Shown here: positions 10,083 to 17,958 of the stretch, in pieces
How the letters are laid out: each line of letters opens with the position of its first letter
Numbering within the stretch: position 1 is the first letter of the stretch
Assembly (NCBI RefSeq): GCF_001590605.1
Contig: NZ_CP014504.1
Span: 2,542,001-2,606,000, forward strand
Length of the DNA: 64,000 nt
Direction: 5' to 3'
Source: Pedobacter cryoconitis
GTDB lineage: Bacteria > Bacteroidota > Bacteroidia > Sphingobacteriales > Sphingobacteriaceae
Notes under the pieces: model-generated
What the model was told of the DNA's origin: nothing
The model's input: only the letters and a program-made list of their open reading frames with translations
The model's database searches: none
Translations under genes and position numbers: made by a program

Positions 10083-10114
10083 GCCATGCAAAAAGGATAA
10101 CCTTTTTGCATGGC
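10083..10114. terminator. Bidirectional terminator hairpin
   Basis: A perfect 14-bp inverted repeat (GCCATGCAAAAAGG and its complement) with a 4-nt loop (ATAA) at 10097-10100. It lies between two convergent genes that end at 10069 (+) and 10164 (-). The A- and T-rich inner stem and flanks fit a Rho-independent terminator serving both directions. Confidence 0.8.
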
Positions 10115-10163
10115 AATGCTGTTTAATCAAGTTTAGGTATGAACTCAATTATAATTTATCAGC

Positions 10164-12176
10164 TCAATGAGATTTCGCAGGCAAACCGGTTGAAAGACCT
10201 TTTGATTCACGGATAAGCTGAAAAATATGATCCGGACGCACCACCACATAATCTGCGTTAAGGGAACTAGCGACATTCTTAAAACTTGTTGGCCTCGCAT
10301 TATTCCAGGGTTGCGCTTGTATAATCACAAAACGCGGTGAATTATGATCCCACCCTGCGGCGGCAGAAGCAATATGATCTTTCATATTCTGTTCATCGCT
10401 GCAGTAGTTACAGGAAAGTGCCATCCCAGGAAGGCTGTTATTGTAAATAGTTAATCCTCCGCCAGTATTCTGGCCCGTTAATCCAAGTAAAGTTGGTGCG
10501 TGGCTGGCAAAGGTTTGTCCAACATTCTGACTGATATCACCAGTGATTGTATTCCAAATTGTAATGACCCGCAAGCCAGCACGTTTATTGTAATCTTCGG
10601 TTTTAGCAACGAATTGTTCCAGTGCATTTTGATTCGTCCAGCTGTTCGGATAGGTATAGCCATAACCCGATGGGCCGGAAATCAGGTTATCATTATCGGT
10701 AGCAGTTTGCCAGAAGTAATTGAGTGCCCCGGGCATAGCATCGAGCATTGCAGGTGATAACGTCCATCCTATGGGAACTGAACCGCGATCGGGGTTAGAC
10801 CAAAGTTTGCGCATCAAATGTTCGACGTATTGTAAATTGTCACCATCACTTAAAATGAAAGCCACATAAATCTTATTTTGTAATGCGGGTTTAGGTGGTA
10901 TGGGTTTAATATTTACTGTTCTGGATGTGCCGCTATGTACGGTCAGATTAGTACACCAGTCACTCGCAATAGTTGTCAGTCCATATTTTGAGGCCCTTTC
11001 TACACCTGCTGCCTCTTCAGGCCACCATCCCATGAAGTTTGCACCAGCTGGCATGGAGGATAAAAAGCTGTTTAGCAATTCACTTTCACCGGCAATATCA
11101 GGATCGAGCCAGACAACCGCTGCCCCTAGTGCCGTCGCATATTCTCTTAAAGCAGCTTTATGTGCTTCAGGATTTAATCCGATTAATAACCGGTGATCAA
11201 TGGTCGGCCAATAGGTATTATATAAAGTTTGGTACACTTGCAGCTTACTGGTGAATTGTCCGCGCATATCAACCAAAATAGGCAGATTATATGGAGCGGA
11301 GGTTAAGCGGGATAACAGTAATGGAGAGACGATCAGGGCTTGTTTGTTTTTTGCAAGCATCGTGGCCAAATTAACGGTATGTATTTGTGCAGGGTCGTAA
11401 ACGATTAAACCGGATATTTCACTACGGTATTTGGTAATCAGATCCCATTTGTCTGCTGGTTCAGACCAGCCCAAACCTAAAGATTGCAACCAGGTATAGG
11501 GCCCTTCTGCAAATGCATCACCTTCATAAGAGAAAATACGGGGCTTTGTTTTGTTAATAATCCCTTTTAAGGATGCAAAAAGGTACATTTCTGCGGAGGA
11601 ACTATTTTGATCTACACTCACCCAGTCTACTTTGATGTAACTGGTTCCCCGCCAGAATATACGCAATTCAATGGATTGGTTATCTGCTGGCATAGTAAAG
11701 GGTAACCTAAAACTGGTATAGTTTGCAGCTATAGCAAACTGCTGACGGGTAATTGTTTGTGTGGTCAGCAACTGTCCTGTGGTAGCATTGACGACTTCAA
11801 GATCTACTATCGGATCGTTGTTGACAGTATTGTTATCAATTTTCATCCGAAACTCAGCTACGTTAGGCCCTGCTGGAATGGTTTTGTCATAAGGTCCATA
11901 AACCATATGGAGATTGGGAAGGTCAATCCCGGTCTGGCAGAGCCAGCCATCGGTTTCTGGTCTTCCGGTCTTGTGACTGATTGCTGAACCTTCAGCTTCC
12001 CAACGGGAAGATGTTTCGCGAAGCGTAATTAAATCCTGTGTTTGTGCTGGAGAAGCAAATGAAGGAAGAAGTTGATTAGCCGGCCAGGTAATCTGAGCCT
12101 TGGCGTGCAGCGTGTAAAACTGTAGTAAAAGTAAGAGCTTTAACACGTTTTTAATTGAATTAAACGATTTAGTCAT
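10164..12176 (-). CDS. GxGYxYP domain protein, putative glycoside hydrolase
   Basis: A 670-residue secreted protein with a signal peptide (hydrophobic LKLLLLLQFY, ends HAKAQ, about 28 residues). It contains the name-giving motif GYGYTYP (near residues 500-506) of the GxGYxYP family, preceded by the family's N-terminal domain. The segment YVAFILSDGDNLQYVEH, with acidic residues, resembles a catalytic region. Family members are putative glycoside hydrolases found near SusCD loci of Bacteroidota; the reaction is not established. An N-terminal beta-sandwich of about 150 residues (WEAEGSAI to IKVDWVSVD) may be a carbohydrate-binding module. The gene converges on the sensor-regulator pair across a shared terminator and may be regulated with the SusCD operon. 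Confidence 0.85.
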   Translation of the reverse strand: MTKSFNSIKNVLKLLLLLQFYTLHAKAQITWPANQLLPSFASPAQTQDLITLRETSSRWEAEGSAISHKTGRPETDGWLCQTGIDLPNLHMVYGPYDKTIPAGPNVAEFRMKIDNNTVNNDPIVDLEVVNATTGQLLTTQTITRQQFAIAANYTSFRLPFTMPADNQSIELRIFWRGTSYIKVDWVSVDQNSSSAEMYLFASLKGIINKTKPRIFSYEGDAFAEGPYTWLQSLGLGWSEPADKWDLITKYRSEISGLIVYDPAQIHTVNLATMLAKNKQALIVSPLLLSRLTSAPYNLPILVDMRGQFTSKLQVYQTLYNTYWPTIDHRLLIGLNPEAHKAALREYATALGAAVVWLDPDIAGESELLNSFLSSMPAGANFMGWWPEEAAGVERASKYGLTTIASDWCTNLTVHSGTSRTVNIKPIPPKPALQNKIYVAFILSDGDNLQYVEHLMRKLWSNPDRGSVPIGWTLSPAMLDAMPGALNYFWQTATDNDNLISGPSGYGYTYPNSWTNQNALEQFVAKTEDYNKRAGLRVITIWNTITGDISQNVGQTFASHAPTLLGLTGQNTGGGLTIYNNSLPGMALSCNYCSDEQNMKDHIASAAAGWDHNSPRFVIIQAQPWNNARPTSFKNVASSLNADYVVVRPDHIFQLIRESKGLSTGLPAKSH

Positions 12177-12564
12177 CGGTAAGAGTTTAATTTATAAAGG
12201 TTTAATATTTGGTTATATACAGGAAGTTATCATATTTATTGCGTCCGTCCAAAATATTTAAGAAATAAGATGGTGAAAATAAGGTTTTCAATAACGAAAA
12301 TGAAGGGTTGATATTGCCCGCAAAACAATAGATAATGAGATGAAAAAAGAGGTAAAAATGATATCCACAATACCCTGACAATCAATGTAGTTTACCTATC
12401 TTGTTCAGATGATGTCCAGAGACCACTCACAAGCTCTTCAAACTTCAGTCAACCGGTATAGAAAAACAACTAAACTTAAGGTGAATTATTTTTTTAAATA
12501 AAAAACAATTACTACACTATTCATTAATATTTATGTATAGTTTTGAAACTAACCAGACAAGATT
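12177..12564. other. Intergenic region, 388 bp, promoter region of two genes
   Basis: Non-coding AT-rich DNA between divergent genes. It must hold promoters for the GxGYxYP gene (-) and the DUF6266 gene (+). Apart from a -7-like box at 12538-12545 I see no gene, repeat or strong hairpin. Confidence 0.6.
12538..12545 (+). promoter_or_regulatory. Possible Bacteroidota -7 promoter box
   Basis: TAGTTTTG exactly matches the TAnnTTTG -7 consensus of the Bacteroidota primary sigma factor, 19 bp before the ATG of the DUF6266 gene. No clear TTTG -33 box is present at the expected distance, so the call is tentative. Confidence 0.4.
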
Positions 12565-13215
12565 ATGGCAATTTTACAGGAAGGCTCTTTATTAGCAGGT
12601 ATCAGAGGAAGAATAGGAAACATTGTGATCTATCAATGGAAAAACAAGGTATGTGCCCGCACATTACCAGCAAAGCCCCATAAAAAAAGGGCCAGAACAA
12701 TTCCTCAGCAGGCGCAGAATGCTAAAATGAAGGTATTGACCCCTTTCTTAAAACAGGTTAAACCCTTCCTGAGAACAGGATTTAAACATATAGCCGAAGA
12801 ACGGAACATCACTGCAAACAATGCCGCTAAATCTGTTAACCTGCTGCATGCAGTTAAGGGAGAATTTCCAAACCAGGAGATTAATTGGGATGCTGTGTTA
12901 GTGGCAGACGGAGGGTTGCTTAAACCTGAAAATGTAAAGGTTATTATATCTGAAAACGCCTTTAACTTTACCTGGGATAAGGATATTACAGCTATAGGTA
13001 ATCCAACTGACCGGGTTATTATTTTATTGTATAACAAAAATTTTGGGCGTGTACATGCCAATTACAGCGGTGCACAAAGAGAAGAACTCAGCCATACTTT
13101 CCCCATGAAACCTGGTTACATCAAGAATAACACTTATGAAGTATTCATCGCTTTTAAAGACATCATGAATGATGAAGTCTCCAAAAGCGTGTATTGCGGG
13201 AGGTTTACAAATTAA
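12565..13215 (+). CDS. DUF6266 family protein
   Basis: A 216-residue protein that I recognise as DUF6266, a family of unknown function common in Pedobacter and relatives. The N-terminus (MAILQEGSLLAGIRGRIGN, then a basic stretch with KPHKKRARTIPQQ) and the length match the family, and the rest looks like beta-sandwich domains. There is no signal peptide or membrane helix. It stands alone between divergent and convergent neighbours, so the context does not indicate a function. A -7-like promoter box lies 19 bp upstream of the ATG. Only the family name is claimed. Confidence 0.8.
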   Translation: MAILQEGSLLAGIRGRIGNIVIYQWKNKVCARTLPAKPHKKRARTIPQQAQNAKMKVLTPFLKQVKPFLRTGFKHIAEERNITANNAAKSVNLLHAVKGEFPNQEINWDAVLVADGGLLKPENVKVIISENAFNFTWDKDITAIGNPTDRVIILLYNKNFGRVHANYSGAQREELSHTFPMKPGYIKNNTYEVFIAFKDIMNDEVSKSVYCGRFTN

Positions 13216-13221
13216 AAACCT
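13201..13221. terminator. Weak hairpin between convergent genes
   Basis: AGGTTT (13201-13206) can pair with AAACCT (13216-13221), followed on the plus strand by TTTCCTTATTTTT. It overlaps the end of the DUF6266 gene and may terminate it. The stem is only 6 bp, so confidence is low. Confidence 0.3.
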
Positions 13222-13225
13222 TTCC

Positions 13226-13435
13226 TTATTTTTCCCATTTGCATAAAGTTTTGCCCTCTTTTACAGCTTTATCCAGGCTAATTTTCAAGAGCTTATACTG
13301 GCAATTTTTTAATCCGCGGCAATCTTGTTTATAGTGGTATTTTTTTGAAGTACCACTGCTACAGATATATACTGCATTTGGTTGTGAGAAATTCGTCTGT
13401 GTAAAAAAAATGATTAAGAGTAAAAGTGTTTTCAT
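13226..13435 (-). CDS. Small secreted Cys/His-rich protein
   Basis: A 69-residue protein with a signal peptide (MKTLLLLIIFFTQTNFS). The short mature domain carries Cys25, the segment KYHYKQDCRGLKNC, and a C-terminal TLCKW. The spacing Lys-Tyr-His-x4-Cys-x-Gly-Leu-x2-Cys recurs in short secreted or phage-associated proteins of Bacteroidota and looks like a small metal-binding or disulfide-stabilised fold. The function is unknown. It ends 11 bp from the convergent DUF6266 gene. An ordinary signal peptide, a compact Cys pattern and good length support a real gene despite the small size. Confidence 0.7.
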   Translation of the reverse strand: MKTLLLLIIFFTQTNFSQPNAVYICSSGTSKKYHYKQDCRGLKNCQYKLLKISLDKAVKEGKTLCKWEK

Positions 13436-13781
13436 TCATTTAGATTTTATGTGAAGGATTTAATTATATCAGATAATTTATGTGGTGTGACATAAATTCG
13501 AACAAATCTTACAGCCGTTTGTAGTAGTATATATATTTTTTGCTGTAATTACTGCCCCAATACAAGAAGAGAATTCGCCCAGGTAGGTCCTGTTATCGAC
13601 TTTCGGCAGATATATACAGTCTTCGGCGTGAACTTCATGATCGCCGTTACCCTAGGCATTTTTGTTTACATAGTACTTTTTCATAATCCAATTTTTAGTG
13701 AATAGATATGACAAAAGTATCCAGCCCGAAAGTCTTTATATTACGGATAACCGTAAAGTGTTTATTTTTGATCCTGAGCTA
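13436..13781. other. Intergenic region, 346 bp, with possible gene remnant
   Basis: There is no intact gene. The plus-strand stretch 13571-13705 encodes a hydrophobic open segment ending in a stop codon, listed separately as a possible remnant. The part next to 13435 should hold the promoter of the small secreted protein; I see no consensus box. Confidence 0.5.
13571..13705 (+). pseudogene. Possible C-terminal fragment of a membrane transporter
   Basis: Read in the frame that starts with GAA at 13571, this stretch encodes 44 residues ending at TAG 13703-13705. It contains a membrane-helix-like run (VFGVNFMIAVTLGIFVYIVL) after a DFRQIY segment. That looks like the last transmembrane helix of an MFS-type transporter with its usual short tail. 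No start codon or preceding helices are present, so if real it is a deletion remnant. The resemblance is weak and judged by eye. Confidence 0.25.
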
Positions 13782-14447
13782 TCAGATAATCTTTTTATCC
13801 TTACAATAAGCAACCAGCTGTTCATTACTGGAAATATTCAATGTGGTTTTGATCGCATTTAATCGTTTTTCAACGCTGCTCAGACCAGATGGTTTAATAT
13901 TATTTTCCTGCAAATAACCTGGGATATTTTTTTGCGGCATTCCACTGCAGAGTAACTTGATAATCTCGATATCAAAAGCTTTAAAATCATAAGAATTCTC
14001 TATTCTTTTATTGTGCATTAAACTGGCAGAACGGTATTTTTTATTACTGGAAACTGCATCTATCGCTTTCCTGAGGTCTTCTGCATCATGGCGGGCTTTA
14101 CGTACGTAAGCGTCAATGCCATGGTCATCAAACAATTCATCAACCATGTTGATATTATTTTCAAGGGAGAAAACGATTATTTTCAAACTCGGTTGTAATT
14201 GTCTTACTGCTTTAATAAGCTCCCTGCCTCCTGCAATTTGCTGTATGTTTTTGTCTTCTTCAAAGGAAAGATCAGTAATCAATAAATCAAAGGGCTGCTC
14301 CTGACGCATTGCGGCCTGCAGGAGTGTGAGCGCATCATCACAATAATATCTAAACTCTTTCTGGATTGTACCGAGATCTTCAAGGGTTTTGCGCACGGAA
14401 ATATTAACGTGTTCGTGGTCTTCTGCTATAAGTACTTTTTTGAACAT
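13782..14447 (-). CDS. Response regulator, LuxR/NarL-like output
   Basis: A 221-residue response regulator. The receiver has the acidic pair Glu9-Asp10, likely phosphoacceptor Asp59 in LLITDLSF, and Lys97 in AYVRKARHD. The C-terminal region (about 150-221) is HTH-like, with FDIEIIKLLCSGMPQKNI followed by SSVEKRLNAIKTTLNISSNE. This follows the NarL/LuxR pattern, although the canonical residues are diverged. It lies 12 bp downstream of the TPR histidine kinase and is clearly its cognate partner, in one operon. The target genes cannot be read from the sequence. No nearby promoter shares an obvious operator. Confidence 0.88.
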   Translation of the reverse strand: MFKKVLIAEDHEHVNISVRKTLEDLGTIQKEFRYYCDDALTLLQAAMRQEQPFDLLITDLSFEEDKNIQQIAGGRELIKAVRQLQPSLKIIVFSLENNINMVDELFDDHGIDAYVRKARHDAEDLRKAIDAVSSNKKYRSASLMHNKRIENSYDFKAFDIEIIKLLCSGMPQKNIPGYLQENNIKPSGLSSVEKRLNAIKTTLNISSNEQLVAYCKDKKII

Positions 14448-14459
14448 TATTCTTAAGTT

Positions 14460-16163
14460 TTACGAAAAAGGGAATGAGAGCTGAATTTCAAGTTCTTTCT
14501 CCTGTCTATTGTCAAATGTAATCGTACCGCGGATACTTTTTATACGGTTTTCCGTATTCGTTAAACCGTTTTTCTGAATAGCATCTTTCATTCCGATTCC
14601 ATCGTCCGAATACGAGATATTGATATCCATTTCGTTCCGGTTAAATTTCAAGACCACAGTTTCCGCCTGGCTATGCTTTTTCATATTGGTCATCAGTTCT
14701 TGCATGATATAAAAAACCTCAGCCTTTGCTTCTGGATTTACGCCTTCCCATAATTCTTGTTCGTTCCCGATAATAAAAATTTGCCTGGTTTCGCCCGAAT
14801 AGGATTTTAGCATTTTCGCCAGCTCCTGGTCATAGTTTTTTCCCATATTCAATTCCTTACTATCGTAAGAAATATCTCTTGAAATATTATAAAGGCTTTC
14901 CAGTTTGTCCAGCAAAGTATCCCTGTCAACTTCCGGGATGTTTTCTACTTCTGACATTAACTGGTACACTTTATTCGCTACCCGGTCATGAATTTTCTTT
15001 ACATATTTGATCTCTGTATTTTTGACTTCTATTACTTTTTCCTGCTCCAATCCTTTTTTTCTCTTTCTATACCACCAATAACCAGCTAATAAGAGTAAGA
15101 AGAGAATGCCAAGGGCGAAATTCTTTCGTAGAATATTATTCTGTTTCTGAATATTTTCAGACTGAACTTTTAGAAAATCTGCCTTAATTTTCTCGGTTTC
15201 AAAGCGAATAAGCGCAAACCGATTTGTAGACATATTACGTGTAGTTTGCACGCTGTCACCCAAACTTTGATAGGCCGCAAAATATTGCTGAGTTGCTTTG
15301 GGCGGACTTACCTGAATCAATCTTCTGAGCGCTGATAATCTGTCATCAACGCTATTTAACTGGGTAGCTACCTGGTACATTTTCTGCGCATAAAAGAAGG
15401 CAGAATCTTTTGTTTTTCTTGCATAAAAATCAGAAAGGTGTGAAAAACTGGAATTCAGACCTAAGAGATCTTTTTCTCTTTCTCGAATATGTAACGCTTT
15501 TAAGTAATCCGGCAAGGCATTATAGTTGGGGTTCTGCAGCCATTTGGTGGCAGAAATGTTAGTTAGTGCCTTGGCATATGTTTTACTATTTATATTTACA
15601 TCTTTTAAGATGTGGTCATATATTTTCAAAGCAGCATTGTAATCACCAACCTTCTGATAAATTGTAGCTTTATTGTTCAGATAAAGACTAATATGCGAAG
15701 AATCTGTTGAAAATTTGATTGCATTGTTATAAAATTTCAATGCTTCTTCATAATTTCCCAATTGAGCAGTTACAATCCCAAGATTATTATAATTGGAATT
15801 AATGTAAGCGTATTGATCTTTCTTTTTCTGATCAAAATAAGAGATAGCATTTAAAGAGAACTCTTGTGCTCCGTAATAATCTCCCTTGCCTGCTAAAAAA
15901 ATTGCCATGTTGATTAAACACTTTCCTGCATTCAGTGTATCTTTTTGTTGCAAGAATAGGTCTTTAGCTTTAATGAAGTAAAAAAAGGCACTGTCAGGCA
16001 TATTTTTTTCCCGGAATTCAAAAGCCTTATCATAAAACAAATTGTCTGCTTTCTTTTTTTTCTCTGCATGGTTCATACAGGAGTAAAGAAACATAATGGA
16101 AATGGAGAGTAAATAGAGATATTTCAAGAGCTTATTTTTATCCAAAATAAAGAAAAAATTCAT
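14460..16163 (-). CDS. TPR lipoprotein sensor histidine kinase
   Basis: A sensor kinase of about 567 residues. I place the start at 16163 because it gives a normal lipoprotein signal (lipobox FLYSC, Cys29) and has AAAAGAG just upstream. The frame stays open to an earlier ATG at 16229, which would give 589 residues. Tetratricopeptide repeats fill roughly residues 40-310 (repeats such as YNNLGIVTAQLGNYEEALKF). A transmembrane helix (LGILFLLLLAGYWWY) follows. The dimerisation segment has KKIHDRVANKVYQL, where the His is the likely phosphoacceptor. The ATPase domain has QELMTNMKKHS and SDDGIGMK. This architecture belongs to the NarX/LiaS-like kinases common in Bacteroidota. It pairs with the response regulator 12 bp downstream. 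Confidence 0.85.
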   Translation of the reverse strand: MNFFFILDKNKLLKYLYLLSISIMFLYSCMNHAEKKKKADNLFYDKAFEFREKNMPDSAFFYFIKAKDLFLQQKDTLNAGKCLINMAIFLAGKGDYYGAQEFSLNAISYFDQKKKDQYAYINSNYNNLGIVTAQLGNYEEALKFYNNAIKFSTDSSHISLYLNNKATIYQKVGDYNAALKIYDHILKDVNINSKTYAKALTNISATKWLQNPNYNALPDYLKALHIREREKDLLGLNSSFSHLSDFYARKTKDSAFFYAQKMYQVATQLNSVDDRLSALRRLIQVSPPKATQQYFAAYQSLGDSVQTTRNMSTNRFALIRFETEKIKADFLKVQSENIQKQNNILRKNFALGILFLLLLAGYWWYRKRKKGLEQEKVIEVKNTEIKYVKKIHDRVANKVYQLMSEVENIPEVDRDTLLDKLESLYNISRDISYDSKELNMGKNYDQELAKMLKSYSGETRQIFIIGNEQELWEGVNPEAKAEVFYIMQELMTNMKKHSQAETVVLKFNRNEMDINISYSDDGIGMKDAIQKNGLTNTENRIKSIRGTITFDNRQEKELEIQLSFPFS

Positions 16164-16244
16164 CTCTTTTACCAAAAAAAAAATATTATTATATATTTTA
16201 AAGAAAAAGAATTGATCAATTAATAACATAGACCAATAGCTTTA

Positions 16245-16313
16245 TATAAAAAGGCAGGGCGAAATGAGAGCGCCCCCACCCTGTTTTTTGGGACGCTGCA
16301 TTTCTGCCCTGCC
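16245..16313 (-). terminator. Long-stem terminator upstream of the TPR kinase
   Basis: GGCAGGGC-GAAATG (16253-16266) pairs with CATTTC-T-GCCCTGCC (16299-16313) with one bulge. Inner pairs AGCG/CGCT and CCC/GGG extend the hairpin to about 60 nt. On the minus strand the stem is followed at once by TTTTTATA. This fits an intrinsic terminator for the small ORF at 16337-16492, insulating the kinase gene from it. Confidence 0.65.
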
Positions 16314-16336
16314 GGATTGTTGTGATTTAATTAGTC

Positions 16337-16492
16337 CTATTTTGGTGGAGGATTCTGGCCTGTATCACCTCCTGTAATAGGCTCCGTTTCGCCTTGTGTG
16401 ATCGTAGTATCACCTTGTGTATGATAAGTTGTGTTTGTATTTGATGGGCATACCAATCCCAGGAACATAGTTATTAAAAAATGGAAAAACAT
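16337..16492 (-). CDS. Possible 51-residue secreted peptide
   Basis: A 51-codon ORF with an N-terminal hydrophobic segment (MFFHFLITMFLGLVC, Cys15 in a weak lipobox). The tail is polar and rich in Thr/Gly/Gln (QGDTTITQGETEPITGGDTG) and ends in NPPPK. It is followed on the same strand by a strong terminator hairpin, which supports transcription. I see no clear ribosome binding site. The Cys is preceded by Val rather than Gly/Ala/Ser, so lipid attachment is uncertain. I do not recognise the family. It could be a small lipoprotein of the kind often found beside TPR kinases, or a chance ORF. Confidence 0.45.
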   Translation of the reverse strand: MFFHFLITMFLGLVCPSNTNTTYHTQGDTTITQGETEPITGGDTGQNPPPK

Positions 16493-16521
16493 GACTCAAA
16501 AATTTAGAATATGATTACTAT

Positions 16522-16556
16522 GTAGTCCCCCACGAACCATTCGTGGGGACTGCTAC
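16522..16556. repeat. Inverted repeat (hairpin)
   Basis: GTAGTCCCCCACGAA and TTCGTGGGGACTGCTAC are near-complementary around a short CCA loop, with small bulges. No T-run follows on either side, so it is not an obvious terminator. Confidence 0.6.
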
Positions 16557-16565
16557 GGTTGTTAA

Positions 16566-16581
16566 TCAGAAGGCCTTCTGA
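16566..16581. repeat. Perfect 16-bp palindrome
   Basis: TCAGAAGGCCTTCTGA is fully self-complementary with no loop. That is typical of a dimer-binding operator or recombination site rather than of a terminator. No protein can be assigned. Confidence 0.5.
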
Positions 16582-16588
16582 AATTTTT

Positions 16589-16663
16589 GGGAAGTGTGAG
16601 AATCAAACGCGGAAACTAATAACTGCTTCCCAAACCGGTCATTAACCACCGCGCTTTCCTCTC
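16589..16663 (-). pseudogene. Decayed tRNA-Pro(UGG)-like sequence
   Basis: On the minus strand this 75-nt stretch has the parts of a tRNA in order. They are a GCGCGGTGGTTAA D-arm, an anticodon loop TTTGGGA (anticodon TGG) after stem ACCGG, a T-loop-like GTTTGATTC, and a 3' acceptor strand ACTTCCC followed by A. The 5' acceptor strand pairs at only about 5 of 7 positions, and the anticodon stem (ACCGG versus AGCAG) and T-stem do not pair. It is therefore not a functional tRNA. It may be a remnant of a tRNA gene, for example one disrupted by integration, or a chance resemblance. Confidence 0.35.
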
Positions 16664-16766
16664 TTTATGAAATCTGTTTTGTACATTTAAACTCTGATAG
16701 CAAATCAAAGTCTGAACTGATTTCTGATACAAACATACAGGGATGTAACCGACTAGCTATCAAAGG

Positions 16767-16829
16767 ATTCCGAAGATTCCAATGATTCTGTTAGAATTCC
16801 GAAAATTCCTTAGAGATTCCGAAAATTCC
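16767..16829. repeat. Three 14-bp direct repeats before membrane-protein gene
   Basis: ATTCCGAARATTCC occurs at 16767-16780, 16796-16809 and 16816-16829, ending 25 bp before the TTG start of the next gene. Each copy is itself partly symmetric (two ATTCC half-sites). It may be an operator array. Confidence 0.6.
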
Positions 16830-16854
16830 ATTTAATAATTATCAGTTAGTTGAT

Positions 16855-17958
16855 TTGAAAAGGATTGAAGATTATAAGCAAGAAGTAATTCTGGCTTATA
16901 AAAAGAGAAAAGATGAGGGATCATTACCTCTTAATTTGCAATATCATACACCTGCAAATCTGAGAAAGGAATGTCTGGCTGTTTTTCATAAGCGATATTC
17001 CAAAAAGGATGAAGAGACTTTCAAGTTATTACTCGATGAGGAAAGGAATAGTGCAGAAGAATATTTTAAAAAGATCCAAATAACGAGTGCTGATAAGTTC
17101 AAACCGTTAGACAACTTTTTAAAAGGAAATACAGGTGATACAAAAGTTAAGAATATTGAGCTTTTAGCCTGGCTCATAGATTTTCAGCCAAGACCACATG
17201 TCTATGCAGATATGTATGATCTGGTGAATATTGATAGAGAATTATCAGTTCAGAAGGAGAAAGAATTAAGTGGAGAGGGATCAGTTACCACAGAAATCGT
17301 GGCTAAAACAGCAGGCACTATTGGCATACTACAGCCGGAATTTCCGGAATCTGCGTCAATTCCGGCAGATAACAACCTGTTAAACAGCACAGAACAGAAA
17401 GAAGCAAACAAAACAATAAAAGAAGATTTTTCACAATCGTCCACTGTACCACTACCTAATGGATTTTCAGGTAACAGTCCATTAGGTAGCGATTCACCAG
17501 ATAACAGTTCATTAGTTAGCGGTTCACCAGGTAACAGTTCATTGGATAATGTCCAAAAAATTGGCAAAGGAAAATTTGGCATTCCTTCTAAATTCAATAC
17601 AGCAGTTCTTTCATTTATCGCTGTCCTGATTATTGTTGGTGGGTCCTATTTCTTTTATGATACCAATACCCAGTGTATGTACTGGAATGGCGATGAATAT
17701 CAATCCGTAACTTGTACTCAAAATATACAAGGAGCTCATATTATTCCGAAGGATGCTTCCAGATTAAAGCTGGTAAAAAGAATAAAAAATATTGCAGAGA
17801 TCACCCGGGAGGACATTGGAAAAGTTCATTATTCAAAAGTGAATGGTCAGGTTGAATTCTATACCGCTGGGGGTGAAAATCCTGCAGATAGCCGTAAGAG
17901 GTTATTGCCAATGTCTGAACATATGTTTATTGAATATATTGAGGGCAACAAGCAATAA
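16855..17958 (+). CDS. Single-pass membrane protein of unknown function
   Basis: A 367-residue protein starting at a TTG codon; there is no in-frame ATG nearby that keeps the N-terminus. Residues 1-130 form a soluble, charged, helical domain (KRIEDYKQEVILAYKKRKDE). A Ser/Gly/Asn-rich linker follows, with three exact-length 10-residue repeats (SPGNSSLxSG type) encoded by a 30-bp tandem repeat at 17461-17550. Next come one transmembrane helix (about 246-268, AVLSFIAVLIIVGGSYFF) and a C-terminal domain of about 100 residues with CMYWNGDEYQSVTC. The topology is a cytoplasmic N-domain and an extracytoplasmic C-domain, by analogy with anti-sigma-like or signalling proteins, but I do not recognise the family. 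It lies between the palindrome-rich region and the NRPS cluster boundary. Confidence 0.75.
   Translation: MKRIEDYKQEVILAYKKRKDEGSLPLNLQYHTPANLRKECLAVFHKRYSKKDEETFKLLLDEERNSAEEYFKKIQITSADKFKPLDNFLKGNTGDTKVKNIELLAWLIDFQPRPHVYADMYDLVNIDRELSVQKEKELSGEGSVTTEIVAKTAGTIGILQPEFPESASIPADNNLLNSTEQKEANKTIKEDFSQSSTVPLPNGFSGNSPLGSDSPDNSSLVSGSPGNSSLDNVQKIGKGKFGIPSKFNTAVLSFIAVLIIVGGSYFFYDTNTQCMYWNGDEYQSVTCTQNIQGAHIIPKDASRLKLVKRIKNIAEITREDIGKVHYSKVNGQVEFYTAGGENPADSRKRLLPMSEHMFIEYIEGNKQ
17461..17550 (+). repeat. 30-bp tandem repeat, three copies, in frame
   Basis: Copies at 17461-17490, 17491-17520 and 17521-17550 share the core CAGRTAACAGTYCATTRG. The unit is a multiple of three and adds 10 residues per copy to the linker before the membrane helix, so copy number can vary without frameshift. 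Confidence 0.8.

Larger units (their letters stand above)
16493..16854. other. Intergenic region, 362 bp, rich in palindromes
   Basis: There is no protein gene. It contains a hairpin at 16522-16556, a perfect 16-bp palindrome at 16566-16581, a decayed tRNA-Pro-like sequence on the minus strand (16589-16663) and three 14-bp direct repeats (16767-16829) ahead of the membrane protein gene. Each is listed separately. Confidence 0.6.
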
